Positions 1 through 4,561 of a DNA stretch of 5,411 nt are shown piece after piece (the first letter of the stretch is position 1; every line of letters starts with the position of its first letter). The translations under genes and the position numbers were made by a program. This DNA is from Desulfobacterales bacterium (GTDB lineage: Bacteria; Desulfobacterota; Desulfobacteria; Desulfobacterales; BuS5). Below the pieces are notes generated by a model, which ran no database searches, had not been told where the DNA came from, and saw only the letters and a list, made by a program, of their open reading frames with translations. The stretch is from assembly GCA_016735355.1 (NCBI GenBank), contig JAERRQ010000300.1, positions 1 through 5,411 of the forward strand, in the 5' to 3' direction.

Positions 1-867
1 CGTCTCAAGAAGCACGTCATGGTCCTTGCCGATGAAATCGGGCCAAGAAATATCTTTGTCCCGGATAAGCTTAATGCGGTTGCTGCTTATATCCGGCGGT
101 TTTGGGGAAAGGCAGGATATGAGGTGAAATCTCAAGCCGTTAGGGCACAAAACATAGTATCTCACAACCTTGCTCTTGAAATCCCAGGAAAATCAAAACC
201 AGATGAAATAGTGGTTGTTGGTTCCCACTATGACACAGTTTCGTGGTCACCAGGTGCGAATGACAACGGGTCTGCAGTCGCAGCGCTTCTTGAGCTGAGC
301 CGACTTTTCAGCACGAAAGCTACCAGCAGAACCGTGCGCTTTGTGGCGTTTACCAATGAGGAACCGCCCTTTTTCAAGACCCGTTCCATGGGAAGTCTTG
401 TTTATGCCAAAGAGTGTCGCGAAAAAAATGAGAATATTATAGCCATGATTTGTCTTGAAACCATAGGTTACTACAGCGATAAACGCAAAACCCAAAAATA
501 TCCCTTCCCCCTTAGCTTATTTTATCCAGATAAGGGGAACTTTATAGCCGTTGTGGGCAACCTCCGCTCAAAGCCACTGGTCAAGTCCTTTGCACGTAAT
601 TTCATGGAGGAAAGTGATTTTCCGGTTGAATGCGCAGCCACTTTTGGATTTATCACGGGCATTGACTGGTCTGATCACTGGTCTTTCTGGCACTGTGGCT
701 ATCCTGCCATTATGATTACAGATACAGCCTTGTTTCGTTACCCTTATTACCATTCATCCCAGGACACCCCTGACAAGATAGACTATCATAGCCTGGCTCG
801 AGTTACCTATGGCGCGTACAGGGCATTAACGAAAATGGTTGTGCTGAATAGTACCTCTTCTCCTTGA
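1..867 (+). CDS. M28-family zinc metallopeptidase (aminopeptidase type), 5' end outside window
   Basis: This encodes a di-zinc exopeptidase of peptidase family M28, expected to remove N-terminal residues from peptides. The frame is open to base 1 (RLKKHV precedes the first ATG at 19). The surrounding text, LKKHV..LADEIGPRN, looks like the usual start of the M28 domain, so the true start lies upstream and the ATG at 19 is internal. Numbering from that ATG, all expected metal and catalytic residues are visible: H70 and D72 in GSHYDTV, bridging D82 in GANDNGS, E114/E115 in FTNEEPP, E147 in CLETIGYY (Glu where many relatives have Asp), and H245 in PYYHSSQDTPDKID. The domain is complete to the stop (TGA 865-867). 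Any signal peptide would be outside the window, so the cell location is unknown. The gene ends about 25 bp before a terminator hairpin and converges on the lipoprotein gene. Family assignment is firm; substrate is unknown. Confidence 0.93.
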   Translation, partial: RLKKHVMVLADEIGPRNIFVPDKLNAVAAYIRRFWGKAGYEVKSQAVRAQNIVSHNLALEIPGKSKPDEIVVVGSHYDTVSWSPGANDNGSAVAALLELSRLFSTKATSRTVRFVAFTNEEPPFFKTRSMGSLVYAKECREKNENIIAMICLETIGYYSDKRKTQKYPFPLSLFYPDKGNFIAVVGNLRSKPLVKSFARNFMEESDFPVECAATFGFITGIDWSDHWSFWHCGYPAIMITDTALFRYPYYHSSQDTPDKIDYHSLARVTYGAYRALTKMVVLNSTSSP

Positions 868-890
868 TAGCATATACTATCTATTCTGAT

Positions 891-924
891 AAAAAAAGGC
901 AGGTCCGCTTTCACCCCTGCCTTT
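891..924. terminator. Intrinsic terminator between convergent genes
   Basis: A perfect 9-bp stem (AAAGGCAGG at 895-903 with CCTGCCTTT at 916-924) closes a 12-nt loop. On the minus strand it is followed by seven U (891-897), making a good terminator for the lipoprotein gene ending at 980. On the plus strand the tail is only UUU-C-UU, so termination of the peptidase transcript should be weaker. It sits between two convergent genes and probably serves both. Confidence 0.8.
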
Positions 925-963
925 CTTGACACTTCCGAATAGTATTAACTAATATTTAGCCCA

Positions 964-1021
964 TTTCTTATTCTTATTCTTATTTTTTCTTATTCTTATT
1001 TTTATTCTTATTTTTTTTCTT
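964..1021. repeat. TTCTTA hexanucleotide tract at the 3' end of the lipoprotein gene
   Basis: There are six exact TTCTTA units (965-982 three, 987-998 two, 1005-1010 one) plus one TTTTTA variant (999-1004), next to an eight-T run (1011-1018). On the minus strand these read AAT-AAG codons and give a Lys-Asn tail. An extra TTTT at 983-986 breaks the register and places the stop codon of the lipoprotein gene (980-982) inside the tract. Homopolymer runs of this kind are prone to slippage in cells and to sequencing error. Confidence 0.85.
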
Positions 1022-1435
1022 GAGTTGACCAGGGGGATATTTACGCTTGTGCTTTCCGAACTGAGTATATGGCCTGTCAGTATCCATATCTATATTCACG
1101 TAGCCGCCAAGTTGCATCTGCAGGTTGCTGGGCAGCGACACGGCTGCCGTCCAATTGTCTCCCGAAAGGTAAAAATATACTTTTCTACAAGCATCAAAAT
1201 AAATATAATTGGAAGGATAATATCGATAGATATATTTCGCCCGATATCCGTGTGCAGGCGCGTGCGGTGGGGGACCGCCCTTTGCGAACTTTTTCGAACC
1301 AGCATGGTGCAGGTTTTTCGGTTCCGATCCCCAGCCGAGATGAATGCCTCCTCCAGTGCTTTTGCATGCACTAAAAGAAAAGATAAAAACAAGACAACCC
1401 AAAAAAAACACTAACCTTAACATTACCTGTTTCAT
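980..1435 (-). CDS. Small lipoprotein with Tyr-rich domain and Lys/Asn tail
   Basis: This is a 151-residue predicted lipoprotein of unknown function. The start at 1435 is chosen because AAGGAG (1443-1448) lies 7 nt upstream and a signal peptide follows at once; an in-frame ATG at 1480 adds 15 residues before the signal and has no such support. Residues 1-23 are a hydrophobic signal ending FSFSAC, with C24 as the likely lipidated cysteine. The -3 position is Phe rather than Leu, so the lipobox is slightly unusual. K25 at +2 does not suggest inner-membrane retention. The body has HAPAHGYR (58-65), YIYRYYP (68-74), VYFYLSGDNW (86-95), DMDTDRPY (116-123) and KYPPG (132-136). This resembles small hypothetical lipoproteins of proteobacteria that end in DTDRPY..H...YPPG; that similarity is from memory. 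The last 13 residues are a Lys/Asn tail encoded by a hexamer repeat. The gene appears to be monocistronic, with a terminator downstream. Confidence 0.78.
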   Translation of the reverse strand: MKQVMLRLVFFLGCLVFIFSFSACKSTGGGIHLGWGSEPKNLHHAGSKKFAKGGPPPHAPAHGYRAKYIYRYYPSNYIYFDACRKVYFYLSGDNWTAAVSLPSNLQMQLGGYVNIDMDTDRPYTQFGKHKRKYPPGQLKKKNKNKNKNKKK

Positions 1436-1448
1436 CGTTGTTCTCCTT

Positions 1449-1521
1449 GGAGGCTGTCTGAAAATGACGATTTTCCGCAATCTCTGCGTCAGTCTCAGCT
1501 TTTAATACTCAAACAGCTTCC
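1449..1521. repeat. 73-bp imperfect inverted repeat (hairpin element) touching the lipoprotein RBS
   Basis: The ends GGAGGCTGTCTGA (1449-1461) and TCAAACAGCTTCC (1509-1521) pair over 13 positions with one mismatch and one G-U wobble. A smaller perfect hairpin lies inside (GAAAAT at 1460-1465, loop GACG, ATTTTC at 1470-1475). On the minus strand the element ends one base before the AAGGAG of the lipoprotein gene, so if transcribed it would be a leader hairpin beside the ribosome binding site. It could also be a miniature inverted-repeat element. No transposase is present. Confidence 0.5.
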
Positions 1522-1659
1522 TTGTAATTTTGCATAAGAGATTTAATATTTCAAAAATATCATCCACCTGTTCATTCTTTAGGCTTTATATCGGCATAGA
1601 TCTGCAAAATCTTTAATCCCATTCTGAATCGGCCTTTCATATTTTTTGATGTTTTCCAT
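1502..1659 (-). pseudogene. Possible frameshifted remnant of a small gene
   Basis: Two short open stretches on the minus strand abut in different frames. The first starts at ATG 1659 and reads MENIKKYERPIQNGIKDFAD..., ending at a stop at 1579-1581 after 26 residues. The second, open from 1585 to a stop at 1502-1504, reads NEQVDDIFEILNLLCKITRK and on to FEY. Joined, they would give a charged, helix-like peptide of about 50 residues. I do not recognise the family. The ribosome binding site at the first ATG is poor and the region is AT-rich, so chance reading frames cannot be excluded. The 3' end overlaps the hairpin element at 1449-1521. Confidence 0.25.
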
Positions 1660-1778
1660 CTGAGTTTCCAGGTGAGTTTGGCTTAATAGCCAATATTACC
1701 GGAAATACGTTACAAGATACTATGGTAAATACCCTCCGTGGTTTGCAACAATTGAGGGCAGATATTTTAAAAAAATGA
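1650..1778 (+). pseudogene. Possible C-terminal coding remnant ending at the inverted-repeat element
   Basis: A plus-strand frame is open from 1650 to a TGA at 1776-1778. It encodes 42 residues with protein-like composition, including GLIANITGNTLQDTMVNTLR and then GLQQLRADILKK. There is no convincing start or ribosome binding site, so it would be the 3' end of a lost gene. The stop lies 5 bp before the GGGGTCAGGTC element, as expected if an element inserted just behind a gene end. The family is not recognised and a chance open frame is possible. Confidence 0.25.
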
Positions 1779-1783
1779 AAAAT

Positions 1784-2058
1784 GGGGTCAGGTCAAGTCT
1801 ATGTTTGACCCCTTGATGATAAAAAAGAAGGGTTAAACATTGCTTTTGCCTTATCAAAAAAGAATTTCGAGGCTTAAAAATATAAATAGAAAACTAAAAC
1901 CATACATGTAAAAAGCAGATCAATATTAACCTTACAACGTCACTTACGGTTTTAGAAACAACATATTGTGTACATTAAGTCTACATAGCACCATATATGG
2001 AGTCAAATCTCACAAATTGCGTTGTAGGGTTAATAAGGATCAAAAGTAGACTTGACCC
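1784..2058. mobile_element. Non-coding nested inverted-repeat element with GGGGTCAGGTC end (MITE-like or RAYT-associated remnant)
   Basis: The left end begins GGGGTCAGGTCAAGTCTA (1784-1801). Its inner 11 bases (1791-1801) are repeated exactly in inverted orientation at 2047-2057. Inside are an 11-bp hairpin with one G-U pair (1801-1811 with 1830-1840), a 16-bp inverted repeat with one mismatch (1924-1939 with 2020-2035) and the perfect palindrome CCATATATGG (1991-2000). AAGTCTA occurs three times (1795-1801, 1977-1983, inverted at 2047-2053). No transposase frame is present. GGGGTCAGGTC-type ends are, from general knowledge, common beside REP-associated Y1 transposase (TnpA_REP) genes in proteobacteria; assigning this copy to that class is inference. 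A GGGTTAA...TTGACCC stem (2027-2033 with 2052-2058) followed by six T could act as a weak plus-strand terminator. Confidence 0.5.
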
Positions 2059-2089
2059 TTTTTTGTTTGGTACGAACAGTTTCCACTTT

Positions 2090-2210
2090 TTAAAACTCAC
2101 ATTCCTCACAAAGGTTGCAGTTACCGGGGAAAGGGAAGCCTTCATTTAAGGATTCTTTCGCTTTTGCTATTTTCAAAAGTTATTTTGTCAATTGTGCAGC
2201 GCCGCCCCAT
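2090..2210 (-). pseudogene. Cys-rich mini-gene downstream of acsC, apparently frameshifted
   Basis: Twenty bases after the acsC stop is an ATG (2210) preceded by a strong GGAGGAGG (2213-2220). It opens a 22-residue frame starting MGRRCTIDKITFENSK that stops at 2142-2144. A second frame, open from 2179 to a stop at 2090-2092, overlaps it and ends in GFPFPGNCNLCEECEF, a compact C-x2-C-x2-C motif like those binding metal or Fe-S clusters. A one-base shift in the A-rich overlap (about 2150-2179) would join them into a protein of roughly 40 residues. The good ribosome binding site and the Cys motif suggest a former or mis-sequenced gene cotranscribed with acsC. Short C-terminal motifs such as LCEEC also occur in DUF2284-type metal-binding proteins, but that link is only suggestive. 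It might instead be two unrelated chance frames. Confidence 0.4.
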
Positions 2211-2229
2211 CGCCTCCTCCTGCTGAACA

Positions 2230-3624
2230 CTAAGTTTCTGACAGGTTCTTTAAGTCTTCCGCAAACCCAGGCAAAAAACCTGCAATTAGCGCTGATTCGA
2301 CAGGACCAACTATAATCTCCCATTCCGGAAGTGTTTGCTCAAGTTCAGCTTTAAATTGAGCTGTCCTTCCTGGAATGACCAGCTTTCTATGGTTTACCCT
2401 ATCTTTTATCCTGCATTCCTTAATGAACCGACTGGTGCTTTTAGAATCAAGCTTGCCTCGTTGAGTGCTGCGCAAGCAATAATGACACCAACACATTACA
2501 TCTGTTTCATTTTCTATGCGCTCTACACAAAGGAAGGCGGGGATATCCGAAGCCTCGATTGCCAGGGACAGGTCAAAATAAGTCAATGCCCAACTTGAAG
2601 TAAGCAGCACAGGGGAGTTCTGATCCGGTTCGCCAATCTCATAGATTCCTTCAGGAGCCATAAAGGGTTTCTGTGGATCATTATAGATATCCATCCGTTG
2701 TAATAGCAGCGGGAATAGGGTTTCTCCCTGAAAATCGGAGAGAACAATAATACCACCGTATTTAGCCACAAAAACAGAGGCCATCAACACTTCCATCATC
2801 GGGTCATTGGTCATCTCACAGGGAAGGACAACAGTAGGAAAGCACAATGGCCTAAAGTTTTTGGATATGGCAGCCCTCCTGATAAATATCTGGTCTTCAA
2901 ATGCCCGGCGGAGAGTCCTTGACCCGGAATCAAGAATAATATCCTTTACCCCGGCCTCGGTTAATTTTGTCGTCAGTTCAGCAAGGTCATCCAAACCGGA
3001 GGCCTTTGCCGTCACCGGGCACGAATATTGTATGGCCAAACCGGCCACTTGTTCAAAGTTGTCCGGGGTGGCGGCATATATAAGTGGTTTCCGGTCAGCA
3101 CAGACCTTTAAGCTCGCAGATAAAATATCATGATTGCTGCTCATCAGAATAATGTTCGCGTCGCTATTTTGTTTTACTTTATTAACCAGGTCCGCATATT
3201 TTTGAGCGTCTCCGGAATCATTCCTTATTGCTATTAATTCGGGACGAAGGAGAATGCCTATACGTTCATATTGAAGCTCTTGAAACCTACTTAGCCTGGC
3301 ATCTATTTCAGCATCATCCATAGTATCAATAATGAGGATGGCGAAGCCCGGGGGATTCTCAAACCTTTTTTCATGACGAAACATAACTGTCTCATTGCCT
3401 AACTTTAGCGCTTTATCACCGACACCGATGGTAACCAGTCTAATCGGCGATTGTTCCGCCTCCGCCAGTTTAGCCTTAGCCTCTTCGGAAATATAGGGAC
3501 AAGAAGAAAGCTCTATCTTTCCTGACGTCAGATTCATGGCAAAGGCAAGGCAGGTGGGGAGTCCGCATTCCTTACAATTTGTCTTTGGCAGCAGTTTAAA
3601 TATTTCTAATCCCGAAAGTGCCAT
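2230..3624 (-). CDS. acsC: Corrinoid iron-sulfur protein large subunit (acetyl-CoA decarbonylase/synthase gamma subunit)
   Basis: This is the large subunit of the corrinoid Fe-S protein, which in the Wood-Ljungdahl pathway carries the methyl group on cobalamin from methyltetrahydrofolate to acetyl-CoA synthase. The start at 3624 is supported by AAAGGAG (3632-3638) 7 nt upstream and by MALSGLEIFKLLPKTNCKEC, which matches the family N-terminus; the ATG at 3672 adds 16 unlikely residues. It is 464 residues, against about 446 in Moorella. C17, C20, C25 and C42 (C-x2-C-x4-C-x16-C) bind the 4Fe-4S cluster. A TIM-barrel middle (DRKPLIYAAT, about 192-201) and the C-terminal corrinoid-contacting domain (NHRKLVIPGR, EIIVGPVESA) follow. 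Residues 378-389 (CWCHYCLRSTQR) do not fit the family and may come from a compensated frameshift. No acsB, acsD, cooS or methyltransferase gene is visible beside it. A cobalamin riboswitch and terminator precede it. Family identity is secure; participation in the standard complex is not shown. Confidence 0.93.
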   Translation of the reverse strand: MALSGLEIFKLLPKTNCKECGLPTCLAFAMNLTSGKIELSSCPYISEEAKAKLAEAEQSPIRLVTIGVGDKALKLGNETVMFRHEKRFENPPGFAILIIDTMDDAEIDARLSRFQELQYERIGILLRPELIAIRNDSGDAQKYADLVNKVKQNSDANIILMSSNHDILSASLKVCADRKPLIYAATPDNFEQVAGLAIQYSCPVTAKASGLDDLAELTTKLTEAGVKDIILDSGSRTLRRAFEDQIFIRRAAISKNFRPLCFPTVVLPCEMTNDPMMEVLMASVFVAKYGGIIVLSDFQGETLFPLLLQRMDIYNDPQKPFMAPEGIYEIGEPDQNSPVLLTSSWALTYFDLSLAIEASDIPAFLCVERIENETDVMCWCHYCLRSTQRGKLDSKSTSRFIKECRIKDRVNHRKLVIPGRTAQFKAELEQTLPEWEIIVGPVESALIAGFLPGFAEDLKNLSET

Positions 3625-3663
3625 CGTAAAACTCCTTTCTTTAATGGAATTTGGCTGTAAATG

Positions 3664-3689
3664 CCCGGTCATATAACCCGGTCATATAA
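3664..3689. repeat. 13-bp perfect tandem duplication in the acsC leader
   Basis: CCCGGTCATATAA occurs twice without a gap (3664-3676 and 3677-3689), between the leader terminator and the acsC ribosome binding site. Each copy holds an ATG on the minus strand. The promoter-distal copy (3672) is in frame with acsC. The promoter-proximal copy (3685) opens a 14-codon frame, MTGLYDRAFTAKFH, that stops at 3641-3643, just before the Shine-Dalgarno. Neither has a clear ribosome binding site. The duplication looks recent. Confidence 0.85.
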
Positions 3690-3716
3690 TCAGTCCGCTT
3701 TGACTAGGGTTTCTGC

Positions 3717-3752
3717 AAAAAAAAACCCAGACCGATTACAAATCAATCTGGG
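3717..3752 (-). terminator. Intrinsic terminator in the acsC leader, riboswitch expression platform
   Basis: On the minus strand CCCAGATTGATT (3741-3752) pairs with AATCGGTCTGGG (3726-3737) over 12 bp, two of them G-U, around a 3-nt loop. Nine U follow at once (3717-3725). It lies after the cobalamin riboswitch and about 90 nt before the acsC start, so transcription must read through it to reach acsC. This fits a transcription-attenuation mechanism, with termination expected when cobalamin is bound. I could not identify a clear antiterminator. Confidence 0.88.
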
Positions 3753-3814
3753 GATTTCCCTTTTTTATCCTTAAGATCTTCCGGCTGCCTCTGTCCACGA
3801 GAGTTACGCCTTTT

Positions 3815-4083
3815 GTTCAGGCAGGTCTTCTGACTTCCCCGCCTTTTGTGCAGCCTTCCCATCCGGAACTCAACTATAAATGCTATTGTGTTTGCTACGG
3901 CATCGGTCGTAATTCTTTCTGACGATACGACGATGCGCTACCCTAAGGAGTTGAGTGTCTGATAGTGGCGTAAAAATGCAAAAAAGGTTCCCTTATCTCG
4001 AATAAGAAAAGGGCGAGGTTACAGCGGCGGGCCCGTCCCCGAATTTAACGGGGTTCCCTATTAAGCTCGACGAGCACCTGAAC
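3815..4083 (-). promoter_or_regulatory. Cobalamin (B12) riboswitch upstream of acsC
   Basis: Read on the minus strand, the main conserved cobalamin-aptamer blocks appear in order. P1 is GTTCAGG (4077-4083) pairing with CCTGAAC (3815-3821). AGGTGCTC opens the aptamer. AATAGGGAA (4054-4062) is followed by a CCCCG..CGGGG stem and GACGGGCCCGCCGCTGTAA, which includes the B12-box core CCGCCGCTGTAA (4019-4030). GCCACT (3964-3969), GGGAAGGC (3853-3860) and AAGTCAGAAGACCTGCC (3820-3836) complete it. At about 269 nt it is long, owing to a large peripheral arm between GCCACT and GGGAAGGC. That arm has an ACTCAAC/GTTGAGT stem (3950-3956 with 3868-3874) capped by an 11-bp stem with one bulge (3926-3936 with 3900-3911). 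Such riboswitches usually lower expression when adenosylcobalamin binds; an intrinsic terminator downstream fits that. AcsC is itself a corrinoid protein, so the control makes biological sense but is unusual. Confidence 0.95.
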
Positions 4084-4095
4084 AATATTTTTAAT

Positions 4096-4125
4096 TTTAT
4101 AAACAAGCACAATACAAAATGTCAA
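4096..4125 (-). promoter_or_regulatory. Sigma70-type promoter of the riboswitch-acsC transcript
   Basis: On the minus strand a perfect -35 TTGACA (4120-4125) is followed after 17 bp by TTATAA (4097-4102), or after 18 bp by TATAAA (4096-4101). The start site would fall near 4085-4090, just before the first riboswitch helix at 4083. That agreement supports the call. Confidence 0.8.
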
Positions 4126-4214
4126 GAAAAAAGTTAAGAGCTCGATCATTAAATACGTGTAACCGTTCATGGGTGACCCCTTTCTATTCCTTTCTACATT
4201 GATGAAGCAAAATT

Positions 4215-4248
4215 GTGCGATAATTCATCCAGTGCGATAATTCATCCA
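4215..4248. repeat. 17-bp perfect tandem duplication
   Basis: GTGCGATAATTCATCCA is present twice without a gap (4215-4231 and 4232-4248), between the divergent genes and 12 bp before a palindrome. It may be a paired protein-binding site or a recent slippage duplication. Confidence 0.85.
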
Positions 4249-4260
4249 GGCAGAATCCAT

Positions 4261-4283
4261 TTCAACGAATTGCAATTGTTGAA
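4261..4283. promoter_or_regulatory. Near-perfect palindrome, possible operator or enhancer site
   Basis: TTCAAC (4261-4266), one unpaired G (4267), then AATTGCAATT (4268-4277) and GTTGAA (4278-4283) form two 11-bp arms that match exactly once the G is skipped. It lies about 140 bp upstream of the acsC promoter and about 210 bp upstream of the sigma54-like promoter. Such a palindrome suggests a dimeric regulator, possibly an enhancer-binding protein for sigma54, but the regulator is unknown. Confidence 0.4.
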
Positions 4284-4491
4284 CAGGGCAAATGCAGAAT
4301 CTTGACAGCTCACATACCCGAATGGGCAAAGAAAATTTTAAAAAATTTTTCAGTTGTTTTCGCGCGCCCCCTAAGGCAGCAGGAATCGCAAGCTGTTTTA
4401 ATGTAGTAAAAAACATGCACCCATAATTTTTCACAAAGTCCCCCTCCTTAGAAAGTCTTGTAAAATCAATAAGATAGCGTAGAAATAGCAC

Positions 4492-4508
4492 TTGGCTCAA
4501 TTTTTGCG
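4492..4508 (+). promoter_or_regulatory. Sigma54-like -24/-12 promoter for the FG-GAP gene
   Basis: TTGGCTCAATTTTTGCG carries GG at 4494-4495 and GC at 4506-4507 with exactly 10 bases between them, the spacing required by sigma54. It agrees with TGGCACG-N4-TTGC at most positions. Transcription would start near 4519, about 43 nt before the ATG at 4562. A sigma70 alternative using TATACT (4518-4523) has no acceptable -35 at normal spacing. Confidence 0.45.
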
Positions 4509-4561
4509 ATTCTGAAATATACTTTTAACACATAAAGAGCTGACAAAAAGGTATTTAAAAA

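Larger units (their letters stand above)
4126..4491. other. Divergent intergenic region without a supported gene
   Basis: This lies between the acsC promoter and the promoter candidate of the FG-GAP gene. It holds a 17-bp tandem duplication and a 22-bp palindrome, listed separately. An open frame of 91 codons on the minus strand (4225-4500) starts over the plus-strand promoter candidate, contains both the duplication and the palindrome, and resembles no protein I know, so I do not call it. From 4284 to 4491 I see only AT-rich sequence with a run near 4330-4350 (AAAATTTTAAAAAATTTTT). Confidence 0.6.

Noticed and set aside
1025..1414. Plus-strand open frames opposite the lipoprotein gene
   Set aside because: They are antisense to a gene with a signal peptide, lipobox and RBS, and their translations look like chance sequence.
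2378..2409. HgcA-like mercury methylation corrinoid protein as an alternative for the acsC product
   Set aside because: The protein has the AcsC N-terminal four-cysteine cluster motif and TIM-barrel length, and lacks the N-(V/I)-W-C-A motif typical of HgcA.
3641..3685. 14-codon upstream open frame as a translational leader peptide for acsC
   Set aside because: Its ATG lies in the duplicated unit and has no Shine-Dalgarno. The riboswitch and terminator already explain regulation.
4150..4181. Possible insertion-sequence end (ACGTGTAACCGTTCATGGG and GTGACCCC)
   Set aside because: It faintly recalls transposon termini, but no matching inverted partner or target duplication is visible nearby.
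4225..4500. 91-codon minus-strand open frame in the divergent intergenic region
   Set aside because: It has no recognisable family, includes the tandem duplication and the palindrome, and its start overlaps the sigma54-like promoter. Composition does not look like a conserved protein.
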